A DNA stretch of 64,000 nt from Hibiscus mutabilis (GCA_019671005.1 CM033741.1:7998001-8062000); one strand, 5' to 3'; shown: positions 12,078 through 23,409, counted from the first letter of the stretch. Made by a program: numbers and translations. Notes: generated by a model not told the origin, from the letters alone.

Positions 12078-12528
12078 TAGGGTTCGTATTTGATCGAGTC
12101 GAGTCAAAAAATTTTGAATTAGTCAAGTTGATGAGTCATATTTTATAATTCAAATTTTATTTTAATTTTTTTGAGTCAAGTCAAGTTTATGAAATTCGAG
12201 TTGAGTCAAGTTGAGTCGAGTTGTTCGAGTTTCTATTCAAATTTAATTGTAAACATTCATAATGTTATGTTATAGTTCTAATTTATACAACTTTCTATAA
12301 TCATATACAATACACATATATATCTTTATTTTTTCATATGTGATTTATATATCAAGCAAAATTGAGGGATCGAACTTAAAATCTTATCCACTAATTACTA
12401 AAAAATTTTGTATTATTCGAATTTTTATTTTATAACTCAAATTTTTTTATAATTTTTCAAGTCGAGCTTTTTCAGATCAAATCGAATAATTTAATTTTTT
12501 GACCGAATCAAGTTTTTCTCACCCCCTA
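12078..12528. mobile_element. hAT-type MITE, CGAGTC words, perfect 8-bp duplication
   Basis: The 8-mer CGTGGAAC is found on both sides (12070-12077 and 12529-12536). Ends are TAGGGTTCGT and CACCCCCTA. Arms are rich in GAGTCGAGTC and its complement around an AT-rich centre (about 12240-12420). No ORF. Confidence 0.88.
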
Positions 12529-12619
12529 CGTGGAACCCTTAAATTGAACTTACATTGGAAATGAATACAAATGGTATCTTAAATGTATAGGAAAGGATTA
12601 ATGCTCGCTACAGTCTGGA

Positions 12620-13108
12620 TAGGGCGGGTAAAATTCGACTCGACTCAAAAAATTGAATTATACAACTAAATTTGATGTGAAAATATTAAATTGTCTTGAC
12701 TCAACTTGTAATTTTATAAACTCGACTTGAAAAAAAAATCAAATAAAATTTGAGTTTTAAAATAGAAATTCGAATAACTCGAAATTTTTAGTAATTAGTT
12801 GACCAATTTTCAAGTTGAAGTTGAGTCTTTCAATTTTGTCTGATATATATGTATCATATATGGAGAAATTTGAAGAAATGTATGTGTATTGTATATGGTT
12901 ATCGAAAACTATTTGAATTGAAACTAATTAGCATTATAACATTATAAATGTTTACAATTAAATTTGAACAAAAACTTGAACAACTCGACTCGACTCGAAT
13001 TTTATAAACTTAACTAGAAAATTTTCAAATAAAGTTTGAGTTATAAAATAGCACTTTTGAACTCGACTAACTAAATTTTTACTCGACTTGATCGAATGTC
13101 CACCCCTA
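12620..13108. mobile_element. hAT-type MITE, CGACTCGA words
   Basis: Ends are TAGGGCGGGT and CCACCCCTA, with flanks AGTCTGGA / AATCAGGA (6 of 8). The interior matches 12078-12528 in inverted orientation, including TATGTGTATTGTATATGGTTAT against its complement. The two adjacent elements are therefore an inverted pair of the same family. Confidence 0.83.
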
Positions 13109-13391
13109 AATCAGGAGACATATATATGCTAACATCAAGTAATGCCGCCGGCCAACTTCGATCACGTCCGGAGGATAATGACACCTTTTTAATCTATTCA
13201 AATTTCATCTAACTCATAAATCGAAGAATAATGTGTTTAAATATGTTTGAATTTATATTTTTTTGAATGTTATGATAATAATTATCTCAACCAAATTCAG
13301 TTGACAAATCCTCACGGCCATTTTACTAACAACGATTAGCCGTTTATCAACTTAAACCTACAAATAACATTATAAAAGTAGAGGAATATTC

Positions 13392-13552
13392 AAACCCAAT
13401 AAGTGGACTCAGTAGAAAAGCGCACATTGTTCATCCTAGAAGAGTTAGGTTCAATCGCAATGTCTGCAAGGTGTGTGTGCATTGTCAAGGGGTAAAAAAA
13501 TATCTATGAACAAATACTACATTATAATTTCCTTTAGACTATTAAAAAATAG
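13392..13552 (+). mobile_element. tRNA-derived SINE-like repeat, copy 1
   Basis: AGTGGACTCAGTAGAAAAG (box-A-like) is followed about 40 bp later by GGTTCAATCGC (box-B-like), then GGTGTGTGTGCATTGTCAAGG and a tail ACTATTAAAAAATA. Copy 2 at 35027-35622 has the same order of phrases. These are the marks of RNA polymerase III-transcribed SINEs; no terminal duplication was found. Confidence 0.65.
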
Positions 13553-14479
13553 AAAATATTCAAATTATATAAAATTAATGTAAAAATTAATCTAAAATTC
13601 ATCATAGTAAAGACAATAACATTGTAATTAGATAAAATAAACAAGACAATGTCTAATTTTTATTTATACAAAGTCTTTAATTAAGTTGGTATTACGAGTT
13701 AGTTGGTATTACGAGTTAATTTGAGTTAGTTGGTATTACGAATTAATCTAACACAAATTTAATTGAAAAAAATTAAAATATCACAATTTTAAAATAAAAT
13801 ATATTTGTACCTTTCAATAATTCTATAAATTTTAATTAAATAGTTTAAACTACAACTTTATAAAAAATCAAAATGGATTTATATAATAACAATGTGTAAT
13901 GTAATCCACTTCTGCAAACAAAATAGTGAAATGATTCATATGGTTAAAATATAATTTAAAAAGTTAATTATTAACGACCGAACACTTAATTAACCGAAAT
14001 AAATTTTAGTTCTATTGATTAATTTAGTTTAACCGACCGTTTGAATACTCATACACGAATATAAAGTATTTTTTAATTGGATCACATAATATTTGGCCGG
14101 TTGGCCAAGCTGCTCGTCTTTGTTCTCTCGCATTCCTTTAGGTCATGGGTTCTAGACCCGGTAAACCTCTAGGTATGATTAGTATTAGAATTTGTTTAAA
14201 AAATTATAAAAATTGAGAAAGTACATTTTAATTGCATCACCAACCACCTGATCAAGCGCGCCAATTGTTAGAGCTTCTTTGCAATTCCCTCAACCAAAGG
14301 CTCTTTGCATCATGCTCATCTCATTCTGGAAACGGAAACGAGCTATCATTTTCTTTTCCAGGTAGTAACAAGTACAATAATAGCAATGAAATATCATTAA
14401 ATTCTGTGATGTTAGTCTCATTGTTGATGAAGATTGCACAAGGTCGGACATAAACGAAAATGGATCGATGAGTGCTAGA
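13553..14479. other. AT-rich intergenic sequence with small repeats
   Basis: No convincing gene. GTTGGTATTACGAGTTA occurs three times at 13684-13742. A tRNA-like phrase (GGTTGGCCAAGCTGCTCGTC... GGTTCTAGACCCGGTAAAC) at 14098-14166 resembles an old SINE. A 73-codon frame at 14232-14453 has no recognisable homology and is not called. Confidence 0.4.
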
Positions 14480-15073
14480 TGTCACAGGCCGCCAGCCAAG
14501 GCCCGAGTCATTGGCACCACGGGGTGCACACCAGGGTTCCCAAGAGGTTCAGATAGAGATCTTGGGCCCAAAGAGACCACCAGGCTTAGCCCAATTCGTG
14601 GGAGATTCTAGAAGGCTTAGCCATCCACTTTGACCTATGTAAACTTGCCTTGTATACATATGATTTGTTGCCATAGATAGAAGGGAATATTCTCAGGATT
14701 GTACCATTGTGGTTGGTGGGCTTTGATCTTAGTCGTCAATGTAAATTTGTATAGACTGTCGGATTAGGGGGAACTCAACTATAAATAGAGGTCTTCCCCT
14801 CATCATTTCATGTATCCAAGTTTCCAAGGAATAAAGGCATTTACTCTAAATCCTCTGAGTGTTCTTGTGTTCTTTCTTTGTTCTTGAGCGTTCTTTCGAA
14901 GTTCTTCTTCGTTCATCTCGTTTGATCCGATTCCGCGTAGAACGCTTTGCATTTGTCGGTGCTTGGGAAGTTTGATCTTCTGAGAGGGTTGAAAAGGCTT
15001 ACTTAGGCGTTTGTCATGAGTCACATTGCCTAAGGCCGCACGGTGGGCTGGTTGGAACTCTAGCCACGTGACA
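14480..15073 (+). repeat. 5' LTR of the gag-protease element (594 bp)
   Basis: It starts TGTCAC and ends GTGACA, an exact 6-bp terminal inversion. A TATA-like CTATAAATAGAGG lies at about 14780-14792, so transcription would start near 14815. The LTR ends 2 nt before the PBS. Confidence 0.92.
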
Positions 15074-15075
15074 GT

Positions 15076-15087
15076 TGGTATCAGAGT
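15076..15087 (+). other. Primer-binding site (tRNA-iMet)
   Basis: TGGTATCAGAGT matches 11 of 12 bases of the usual initiator tRNA-Met site and lies 2 nt past the LTR. Confidence 0.88.
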
Positions 15088-15136
15088 CTTGTACGAGCGA
15101 CGTGAGCTAGTTCGAGGCACGAAGCATCGAGTTGAG

Positions 15137-17015
15137 ATGGCACCAAAGAAGGGAGAGAATACTACTGCGAGCTAGAAGGGTGTGGAGACCCAGACGGACA
15201 AAGGAAGTCGAGCAAACTCGAGAGACAAGTTGTCGACGCTCGAGAAGAAGGTCACCAGGCTTGAGGAATCTATGAAGGATTCTGCGGAGTGACTCGACGT
15301 GGTGGATACACGGCTCGAGGAGCTGGATGATCAGGGTGATCGGTCAGAGGGAAAGAGATATGCTGTTGAAGGCATTGAGGGTGGAAATGGTGGATCTGAA
15401 GGCGGAAGTGATGGTTTATCAGGCTGCCATGCGGAACGGTGTGTTAACCACTACGACACCTAGACCGATGAAGGACATTCCGAAGCCAAAAGAGTTCAAG
15501 GGGAACCGATCGACGAAAGATGTTGAGAACTTCATTTGGTGCATGGAGCGGTACTTCCGGGCAATGAACATCACAGACGATGCCGAGAAGGTAAATACTG
15601 CTTTAGTTTACTTGACTGATGTTGCTTTGTTATGGTGGCGACGTAGGTGCCTTGATGAGAATAGTGGAGGCACGGACGTTGGAACCTGGGAGGAGTTCCA
15701 AGCGGAGTTCAAGCAGCAGTTTTGCCCGAGTAACACGGAGAAAGAAGCCATGACCAAGTTTAGGAGGCTTCGACATGATGGATCCATTACGGATTACATC
15801 CAAGAGTTTAGTGAGCTACAACTCCTTATCCCCGGCTTGTGTGAGAAGGATGCACTTTTCACGTTTATGGATGGATTGAAGCCATGGGCCAGGACCGAGT
15901 TAGAGCAGAAGGATGTGCAGGAACTTTTCAAAGCCCTATCCATTGCGGAGTCCTTGACCGATTATAGTTCTTACAAGTCCATGGAGTCCAAGTCTTCCAA
16001 GCCCCATGGCAAGGGTATTGGTGGGAGAGACGAGGATGTGTCCGGAGATAGCAACGATGATGGCAACGATAGGCCATCGACCAAGCAAACCGGTATGCAA
16101 AACCAGATGATCGGAAGGATCGAAGATCCATAAGGTGCTACCATTGTGATGGTCCACACGTAGTGAAAGACTGTCCCAAGAAGAGGAGCCGCCTCGATGC
16201 CATTGTCCAGGAGGACGATGAGTTAGATGGAGAACCCGGTAGAGTTGGTGCAATATCTAGCATCAAAGGAGGGAAGCCGAGGGTAGTAAAAGTACATCGA
16301 AAGTGTTACCGATGTACCGCATTTAGCGCGAGAATGCCCTGATCGAGTCAAGAAGTCCAAGGAGGACGAGCCCGAGAGTGATGAGGCTGCGAAGCTTGGC
16401 TCGATGATATTAGATTTTGTCAAGGCGAGGATGGGCCAGAAGCAGAATGGGTTGATGTTTGTTGACATCAACGTGGCGGGACGATTGAGGAGTGCTTTGG
16501 TGGACACCGGGGCAAGCGATCTGTTCATGTCCAAGAAGGCTGCTGAGAAGCTTGGTCTTAAAGTTGTGGATTCAACCGGTAAGATCAAGACGGTGAATTC
16601 AAGGGAAGTTCCAGTTGTGGGGACAGTGCGGAAGATCGAGTTACAGATTGGGGATTGGAAGACCAAGGAGAATTTCGAGGTAATCAAGTTAGATGACTTT
16701 GATTTTATTTTGGGACTAAACTTTATTGACCATATTGAAGCTCTCATCATTCCATTTGCCAACGTCGTGTGCATCTTGGATCCGAGACAACGGTGCGTTG
16801 TGCCTGTGTGCCGAGACAGCGGGCGAGGAACCAAGAAGCTGACAGCCATTCAGCTTGTCAAAGATGCTCCAAGCCAAGGAGACATCGAGTTGGAGGCGAC
16901 AGTTGGGGATACTACCTTGGATGGGCGAGAGTTGCCCGAGGCAGTTGGCATGAAGGCCGTCGAGGAGTCATCCATGAGCGAGGTGGCTGAGGCATCGAAC
17001 TTTAATGGGAGATAA
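15137..17015 (+). pseudogene. Gag-protease polyprotein, broken
   Basis: The start MAPKKGENTTAS at 15137 runs into TAG after 12 codons and TGA some 40 codons later. The frame then shifts near 15330. The long piece 15327-16133 carries the gag capsid domain (NFIWCMERYFRAMNI, ALLWWRRRCLD, FKQQFCPSNTEKEAM). A frameshift precedes a zinc knuckle at 16136-16177 (CYHCDGPHVVKDC, spacing C-x2-C-x3-H-x4-C), and a second shift returns to the first frame. The piece 16404-17015 is a retroviral-type aspartic protease: active site LVDTGASDLFMS is intact, with the flap/ILGLNF region near residue 98. After the stop at 17015 there is about 575 bp of non-coding interior ending in a short purine run (17585-17592) before the 3' LTR. 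Confidence 0.9.
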
Positions 17016-17592
17016 ATGTCGATGAGATTTGCATTGCCGAGGAGCAGTGGGGCATCAAACTTCAGGGACGAATGATTGATGTGTAGAGTAAATACCGGGA
17101 AAATGAGTGAGGTACATCTTGAACATGGTGATAGTGTTTTACAGTTTGATTTGCCGAATTTGTTGGGTGTAGGGCGTAGAAAACCTAACCCATCAGATGG
17201 AGTTGCCAAGACTTGGTGCGGGCCGAAGCAACCTTTCAGAGTTCCGAGGGTTCGTTCGGTGTTCAACGTGAAGGCATCCAAGTTTGTGCACAAGGATCGG
17301 GAGAGTCCAGATCGGAGCAAGTCAGAACTGGTAGGAAAAAGTTCCTACGATCAAGATGTGCCTGGGACGGGAAAATTTGCATGGCGGTGCGAGCCAAAGC
17401 GTGCAGTCCTTGTGGGGGGACAACCGAATCAGAGTCTGGTGCTCTTTATAGGGAGAGCGGTCCTTATAGGGGACAATCATGCCAGATTCCGAGTTAGGAG
17501 CAAGCCAATGTGAGCGGAATGAAGCTCCAGGATCGATCTCAACTTTGTTCGAGAGGCGCGACGAGGGCGTCGCCAAGTTTGATGTGAGAGAT

Positions 17593-18200
17593 TGTCACGG
17601 GCCGCCAGCCAAGGCCCGAGTCATTGGCACCACGGGGTGCACACCAGGGTTCCCAACAGGTTCAGATAGAGATCTTGGGCCCAAAGAGACCACCAGACTT
17701 AGCCCGATCCGTGGGAGATTCTAGAAGGCTTAGCCATCCACTTTGACCTATGTAAACTTGCCCTGTATACATAGGATTTGTTGCCATAGATAGAAGGGAA
17801 TATTCCCAGGATTCTACCATTGTGGTTGGTGGGCTTTGATCTTAGCCGTCGATGTAAATTTGTATAGACCGTCGGATTAGGGGGAACTCAACTATAAATA
17901 GAGGCCTTCCCCTCCTCATTTCATGTATCCAAGTTTCCAAGGAATAAAGGCATTTACTCTAAATCCCCTGAGTGTTATTGTGTTCTTTCTTTGTTCTTGA
18001 GCGTTCTTTCGAAGTTCTTCTTCGCTCATCTCGTTTGATCCGATTCCGTGTAGAACGCTTTGCGTTTGTCGGTGCTTGGGAAGTTTGATCTTCCGAGAGG
18101 GTTGAAAAGGCTTACTTAAAAAGGCTTACTTAGGCGTTTGTCTTGAGTCACATCGCCTAAGGCCGTACGGTGGGCTGGTTGGAACTCTAGCCACGTGAGA
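17593..18200 (+). repeat. 3' LTR of the gag-protease element (608 bp)
   Basis: Collinear with 14480-15073. The 14-bp excess is an AAAAGGCTTACTTA unit present twice at about 18105-18134. It ends GTGAGA instead of GTGACA. Confidence 0.92.
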
Positions 18201-18640
18201 GGCAGTCGCACACTTGAAATTTTCAAACTTCCATATAATATATGTATTTTTTTCGTATTTTCTATTAATGATTTAAATTTGCACCCTAAAATTTTGTAAT
18301 TTCGCAACTCTTAAATTTCTAATATAACTCTCTAACCATCCGAACTTCATTTGTCTATATCCATAAATGCATTTATGAAGAAGGTCCCAGATTAATGTCC
18401 ACTTCCACTGTTCAAAAGAATGTTAAAAAGGAGTCCAAGAGCTTTGTTAAGGAAAAAAAGAATATTCCCACAACAGTAAACCAAGTGATTATCTAAGGAA
18501 TTATCAAATAATGGGTATTGGGTAAACGAATTTAAGAAGGTTTATTGAAGATTATGATGATGAAAGATAAAATAAGACTAAATTTTATTAAATGTCATCT
18601 CGTTTCATTAAATCATTTTGTAATGTTTGACAACTCGAAA
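18201..18640. other. AT-rich spacer
   Basis: No gene or repeat recognised apart from the last 8 bp, which are half of the duplication of the next element. Confidence 0.4.
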
Positions 18641-19028
18641 TAGAGGTGTGCAAAAATATTTAATCCGATTTGTTTATCTATTGATCTGATTCGATTTTTA
18701 TTTTTCTATCGGATATAGATCATAATATTTTAAGTTTTGGATTATCCAAATATCAAAAATATCTGAAAATTTAAATTTTTCATGGATATGAATCTTGTTA
18801 TATTTGGTAATTTATTGCTTGTTATATTCAAAAATCTAAAATTTTCATAAATATGACCGTCGAATCTAAAAAAATATACTTAAATCAAATTATATATTCG
18901 AATAATTGGATATTTGATATTTAATTTTTTCTGGATCATATATGAATCATTATTTTGTCAATCCAAAACTTTTGATATCCAATTTTTCGAATTAGATCCG
19001 CTCTGATATTCGAAAATACACACCCCTA
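18641..19028. mobile_element. hAT-type MITE, GGATAT/AATCCGA words
   Basis: Ends are TAGAGGTGTGCAAAA and TACACACCCCTA, with flanks ACTCGAAA (18633-18640) and ACTTGAAA (19029-19036), 7 of 8 identical. Arms carry iterated ATCGGATATAG, ATATTCGAA and GGATATTTGATAT words. It ends about 375 bp before the KRP start codon, so it forms part of that gene's upstream region. Confidence 0.85.
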
Positions 19029-19095
19029 ACTTGAAAGATTATTTTGTAATTGTATAGTTGGTGGTCCAATTAGAACGCTTTTATAGTAGAGGGAC

Positions 19096-19103
19096 TATAT
19101 AAG
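19096..19103 (+). promoter_or_regulatory. Possible TATA box of the KRP gene
   Basis: TATATAAG lies about 300 bp before the start codon. Downstream is a pyrimidine-rich stretch (19298-19338) typical of plant 5' leaders. The position is plausible but unproven; the surroundings are AT-rich. Confidence 0.35.
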
Positions 19104-19403
19104 TAGTTTACGCTAAAATTAAAATAAAATCATTTCTAAAAATAATAAAAGAGATATAGAAGGAGTTTTCAAAAATTTCGAACCGTTTATTTGTTATAGA
19201 AGAACATCTAAAATATCACGAGATATATGAATAAGACGATATGAACAAAACTCAAAATTTTCCTTGCCACTTTCTCCGCTAAACAAACAACTGTTAATTT
19301 TCTTTTCCCCTTTTTTTCCTTTCCCCCCTCTTTTCTCATGAGACTGAAAGCTTAAAGCATTTCTTTCTTCCAAAACCCCTTTTTTCCATATTCAAAACCC
19401 AAA

Positions 19404-20859
19404 ATGGGAAAGTACATTAGGAAGGCCAAAACGGCAATGGAAGTTGCCGTAATGGACGTCTCCCAGTCTTCCCTCGGGGTTCGAACCCGGGCCAGAACAC
19501 TTGCGCTTCAACGCCTACAGAAATCCTCCACTTCTACGGCAACGGTGGTTGCATCTCCTCGTCCGGATTCCGGTAACGGATCCTATCTCCAGCTACGAAG
19601 TCGCCGGCTAGAAAAACCGCCGGTGGTGTCGCGGCACCATGATTCGAAGAGGTTGAAGAAACAGGGGAGTGAAGAGGAGGGCTGTGGGGAAAACCCTAAC
19701 CCTGATTCCGAATTTCGGGTTGTTGGGAGAGAAGAACATGTGCAAGAGACTAGTGGAAATGATAATATTATTACCATTTTTAACAACAATGACAGCAAGG
19801 ATTTTGGTGGAATTGAAGCTTCCTTCGGAGAAAATGTTTTGGACAATGAAGCTAGAGAAAGGTTGCTTCTTTTCTTCCTTCAAAATTATCGCTTTTTGTG
19901 CTTTTTAAGGAAAATTATACATAATTTATATATGAAAAACACTCCGGGAAAAGTATGAACTTTTACTTCAACTGTTTTCTTAAGTTTTCTTTTTATAAAA
20001 TATTTGGACACATATTTTATCATGCATCTTTAAACCTTTGATTCTCCAGCCAAAACAGGTGGGTACCCTTAATTCCTGCTCGTTTTCTGATGGGTTTTGC
20101 TTTAATCTTTCGTTGAAAGAAGGAAATAAATCTCACTTTTAATATATTTCTGCCATCGGTTGTTTGAGAAATTCCATGCTCTTTTTTAAAGAAAATGATA
20201 GATAAGAAAAACCCATTTTACATTTGGATTCAGATTTTAGTTTTTGCTGTGCCTTTTCTTGGGTATTTTTTCTCACTTGAAGCTTGCTGTTGTTTATATT
20301 GATGACCCGACCTGATAATGATTGTTAGGAATTAAATGTGTTTTCATCTGTTTCTGCTTAAATCAGTAAAGCTTATGCCTTTATAATGGTCACAAGTAGA
20401 AGTTAAGTGTTGTTAATTGTTTCAACTTTTGGTTATTTCTGAATTATAGTCTTCTCTTCTTGGGGGAAACAAGCACCTTATTACTAAGGAAACCGTTGTT
20501 TCTGAAACAAAACTGTTACAATCCTTTCGTTGCCATTAATAACTTCTGCTTTCATTTCTGGCCCAACTTTTTCTTTTTACCCCGTTAAACTTGGTGGTTC
20601 TATGCTTTTAAAACTTGGGTTTTGTCTAATTCTGTGTTCATATAAATAATATATATCGTGCACTATAGGGTCTGTTGTTTAGGTACTTTTAGGCATGTCT
20701 ATTGATCAATTATTCTAACGGAAAGAAACAAAACTCTTTGTTGTTTTCCACATGGTGGATGCTGTGCCTTTTTCTGGAAAAAAAATTTACAACGCTGTTA
20801 TTCTTGCCATGAGTTATTTAGTTAATGAATCAAATTATCAGAAAATATATTTTGTGTTG

Positions 20860-20903
<44 letters not shown>

Positions 20904-22100
20904 TCCTTTTAATTGATATTGCCCCATAACACAGCTTTTTATGATTTTATTTGTGTCTATTGAATTCCATATATTTGTTGAGTCTCTTTTGCTGAAATAT
21001 TTGAGATTGCAGCAGGATCTAAAGCAAAATGATAACAAGGGATGCCTTTCATTTATTTCCCCTCTGAGTTTCAAGAGCCTCTATGCTTGAACATTGATAA
21101 AAAAAAAAGTGTGCCTTCTTTTTTATACTATACTGAGGAATCCTTGTGCTTTAGTACTTTCGTTTGTTACTTATACCTCAAATGATCGGTATTATCTGGT
21201 TCAATATTCTATGTTACTCAGACTTGGGTGCTGGTGTCAGACATAGGTATGTGTCTGAAACGAGTATGACGAGTATGGCCAGATTTTTCCAAGTTTCTCC
21301 ATATATTTGGAGGATACTCGGAGGTCATATCCCATTCCATTGTGTCGGAAATGGGTATTTCAAGAAAAAAATGAAGAGTCCCAACGACATAGGTGATAGG
21401 TCTGGTTTTCCATTCAATGTTGTTTTGGTTGTTAGATGTAAAGCAGGAAAAAGAGGCCTGTTATTGTTATTATTTTTTACTGCTTCCTTTGATCTAGTTG
21501 TTTGCCTTTAGATTCAGTTCCTTCTCATTGTTTGGTGCTACAATTTTTCATTTTTATTGAAGTACTTTTGCCCAACACGATTTCAAACATGGTTACATAG
21601 GTATGAAAATGTTACTTTTTAAGGACCCTTAAAATACATGGAAACAATTTAAAAAATGAACATACCTCTTATGGATACATATCGGTGTCTAACAGACGAG
21701 TTTGGGTTGCGAAGTTTTCATTAACTAATAGCCATTTTTTTGTGCAGGAGCACTAGGGAATCAACTCCTTGCAACTTGATAAGGGACCCAGAGATTATAA
21801 GAACCCCTGGTTCTACTACTAGGCCTACCAGCTCAACAGAGATTAACCAAAGAGTACATAATTCAATGCGTGGACATCTCCCGACAACACATGAAATAGA
21901 TGAGTTCTTTTCCAATGCAGAAGAAGAGCAGCAAAGACAGTTCATTGAGAAGTATACACCACATTCTCTTTTTTACCTCTTCGGTATTACTGTGGTTAAG
22001 GTCTGATAAAAGATGTGGGTTTATTTGCAGGTACAACTTTGATCCCGTGAACGAGAAGCCGCTCCCAGGACGTCATGAATGGGAGAAATTGAACCTGTAG
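19404..22100 (+). CDS. KRP: Cyclin-dependent kinase inhibitor, KRP/ICK family
   Basis: Exons are 19404-19861, 21748-21951 and 22031-22100, all with GT-AG borders; codons split after two bases at both junctions and the joined frame gives 243 aa. KRPs bind and block CDKA/cyclin D complexes in the nucleus and so restrain the G1/S step and endoreduplication. The C-terminal block, residues about 200-243, is the family's CDK/cyclin-binding region: PTTHEIDEFFSNAEEEQQ, then FIEKYNFDPVNEKPLPGRHEW. Other conserved family motifs are the N-terminal MGKYIRKAK with GVRTRARTLALQRLQ, SYLQLRSRRLEKPP near residue 53, and STRESTPCNLI at the exon 1-2 border. The motif set is closest to Arabidopsis KRP3/KRP4 (from memory). 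Intron 1 is long (1.9 kb) and holds a TA microsatellite. No defect seen. Confidence 0.95.
20867..20899. repeat. TA microsatellite in KRP intron 1
   Basis: About 16 TA units following TGTGTG. Confidence 0.95.
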
Positions 22101-22283
22101 TTGAAAGTAATTGTTGCATAGGGACTTACTTTCCTGCCAACTCTCACTTGGATTCGAAGTTTAGGTACTTACAAATGGCAGGAATTAGTCTTTTAGCTGC
22201 AAAAGGCGATGGTGTTCATTACCATTTTCCACCACCATTAATTCAACTGTAAAGAAAGATTAAAAAAAACATGTAGACTAATG

Positions 22284-22369
22284 GTCTGTAACATAACAGA
22301 GGTAATGAGTTACACAAACTTTATTAGTCTGTAACATAACAGAGGTAATGAGTTACACAAACTTTAAAA
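22284..22369. repeat. 43-bp tandem duplication downstream of KRP
   Basis: Two nearly exact copies starting GTCTGTAACATAACAGAGG, with period 43. They lie about 180 bp after the stop codon and so probably fall in the 3' UTR or just past it. Confidence 0.93.
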
Positions 22370-22707
22370 ATCGAAGTCCTTTGTCTAACAGATCATCTGG
22401 GAAGAAGGGAAGACTGAAGAGGATGAAGGCTAAGGTTTAGAAGATTTAGGAACTTTAGGATCAGTCGATTCGGTACAGAATTTCTTATCTTTTTTTGCAC
22501 TGTGTTTTCCTTGCTTGTCTATACTAGTAGTGATTGAACTTTGAAAAGCTCTATGGAATAAAAATGATCCCTTTTCCCTACTCATTGTCTTTTCCTGAAT
22601 CTTTTCTTATGATCTTCACAGTTAAGTTTTGGCATTTCTTTTATCTTTGTGTGGGGCAATGAAATTTTGATTGATAATTTATCTGCATAAAAAAAGTTGT
22701 TGATGTT

Positions 22708-22727
22708 GATGATGATGATGATGATGA
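22708..22727. repeat. GAT microsatellite
   Basis: Six to seven GAT units. Confidence 0.9.
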
Positions 22728-22883
22728 AGATAATAATGCAAGCCTATCACTATGATTCTGAAATCATATTTGATAGCTACTACTTTTGTTTGAAATGATT
22801 TGTATGTATACTCGTACTCGAATTCGAACTTATATTCGAGTTCGAATAATATTGTCTTCTAACCTCACATTTGATAGATGGTT

Positions 22884-22957
22884 GGTGGTGTTATATCAGT
22901 TAGTGGTGGGGTAAGCTTTTGGTGGTGTTATATCAGTTAGTGGTGGGGTAAGCTTTT
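22884..22957. repeat. 37-bp perfect tandem duplication
   Basis: GGTGGTGTTATATCAGTTAG...GTAAGCTTTT occurs twice in a row, with period 37. Confidence 0.95.
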
Positions 22958-23074
22958 TGTTGGTGGTAATAATGTATTGGAAATTTGGAAGACTCTTGTG
23001 TTCTTTCTCATGTCTGCGTTGTTAGTTTGTTCAAACAGTGGAATCGGTTATTAATCGAATAAGTATTAATTAAA

Positions 23075-23345
23075 GAGAAAAACTTAAATACACATGTGTA
23101 AATTTTAGTTTACACAAGTCTTTTAGTTTTAAGAGTTAGAGGTTTAGTTTAGGGTTTAAAGTTTAGGGGTTTGGGTTTTAGTGTTTAGAATTTAAGGTTA
23201 GTATTTAGAATTTAATATTTAGAGTTTAGAATTTGTGGTTTAATTTTTTAGGGTTTAGGTTTAGTAATTTAGGATTTGAATTTATAGTATAAATATGCAG
23301 GCTTATAAAATAAATTTTATATGGTCTGTGTATCAAAATTAACCT
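23075..23345. mobile_element. Mutator-type MITE with telomere-like core, copy 1
   Basis: TTAATTAAA is found at 23066-23074 and again at 23346-23354. This is a 9-bp duplication, the Mutator/MULE length, although the word is AT-only. The left end continues ACACATGTGTAAATTTTAGTTTACACAAG, as in the sister copies, and the interior is built of GTTTAGGGTTTA-like units on one strand. The right arm is much decayed. Confidence 0.65.
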
Positions 23346-23409
23346 TTAATTAAACTAGTTAAATTTTTTAAATACTCAACCATGAACTGAACCAAAATAT
23401 ATATAAAAA

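Larger units (their letters stand above)
14480..18200 (+). mobile_element. Gag-protease-only LTR retrotransposon
   Basis: Two direct LTRs (14480-15073 and 17593-18200) flank a PBS and a single coding region for gag and aspartic protease. Nothing resembling RT, RNase H or integrase fits in the 2.5-kb interior. It must have relied on enzymes from another element. The family looks like a gag-protease lineage common in cotton and cacao (recall, not searched). By eye the LTRs differ at about 24 of 594 positions, mostly transitions, plus one 14-bp duplication, so the insertion is fairly recent. Flanking 5-mers (CTAGA and GGCAG) do not match, so the ends may have recombined. Confidence 0.88.

Noticed and set aside
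14098..14170. tRNA gene
   Set aside because: A GGTTCTAGACCC-like B box is present, but the cloverleaf cannot be completed and similar phrases recur at 9230, 11620 and 45720, as expected of SINE remains.
14232..14453. 73-codon frame on the plus strand
   Set aside because: No family resemblance, no splice partners, and it directly precedes a transposon in repeat-rich DNA.
16223..16849. 208-codon antisense frame opposite the gag-protease region
   Set aside because: Shadow of the protease frame; no motif and no start context.
4100..23000. CRISPR-like arrays (regular short repeats)
   Set aside because: Repeats are microsatellites or two-copy tandem duplications without unique spacers, in a plant genome.
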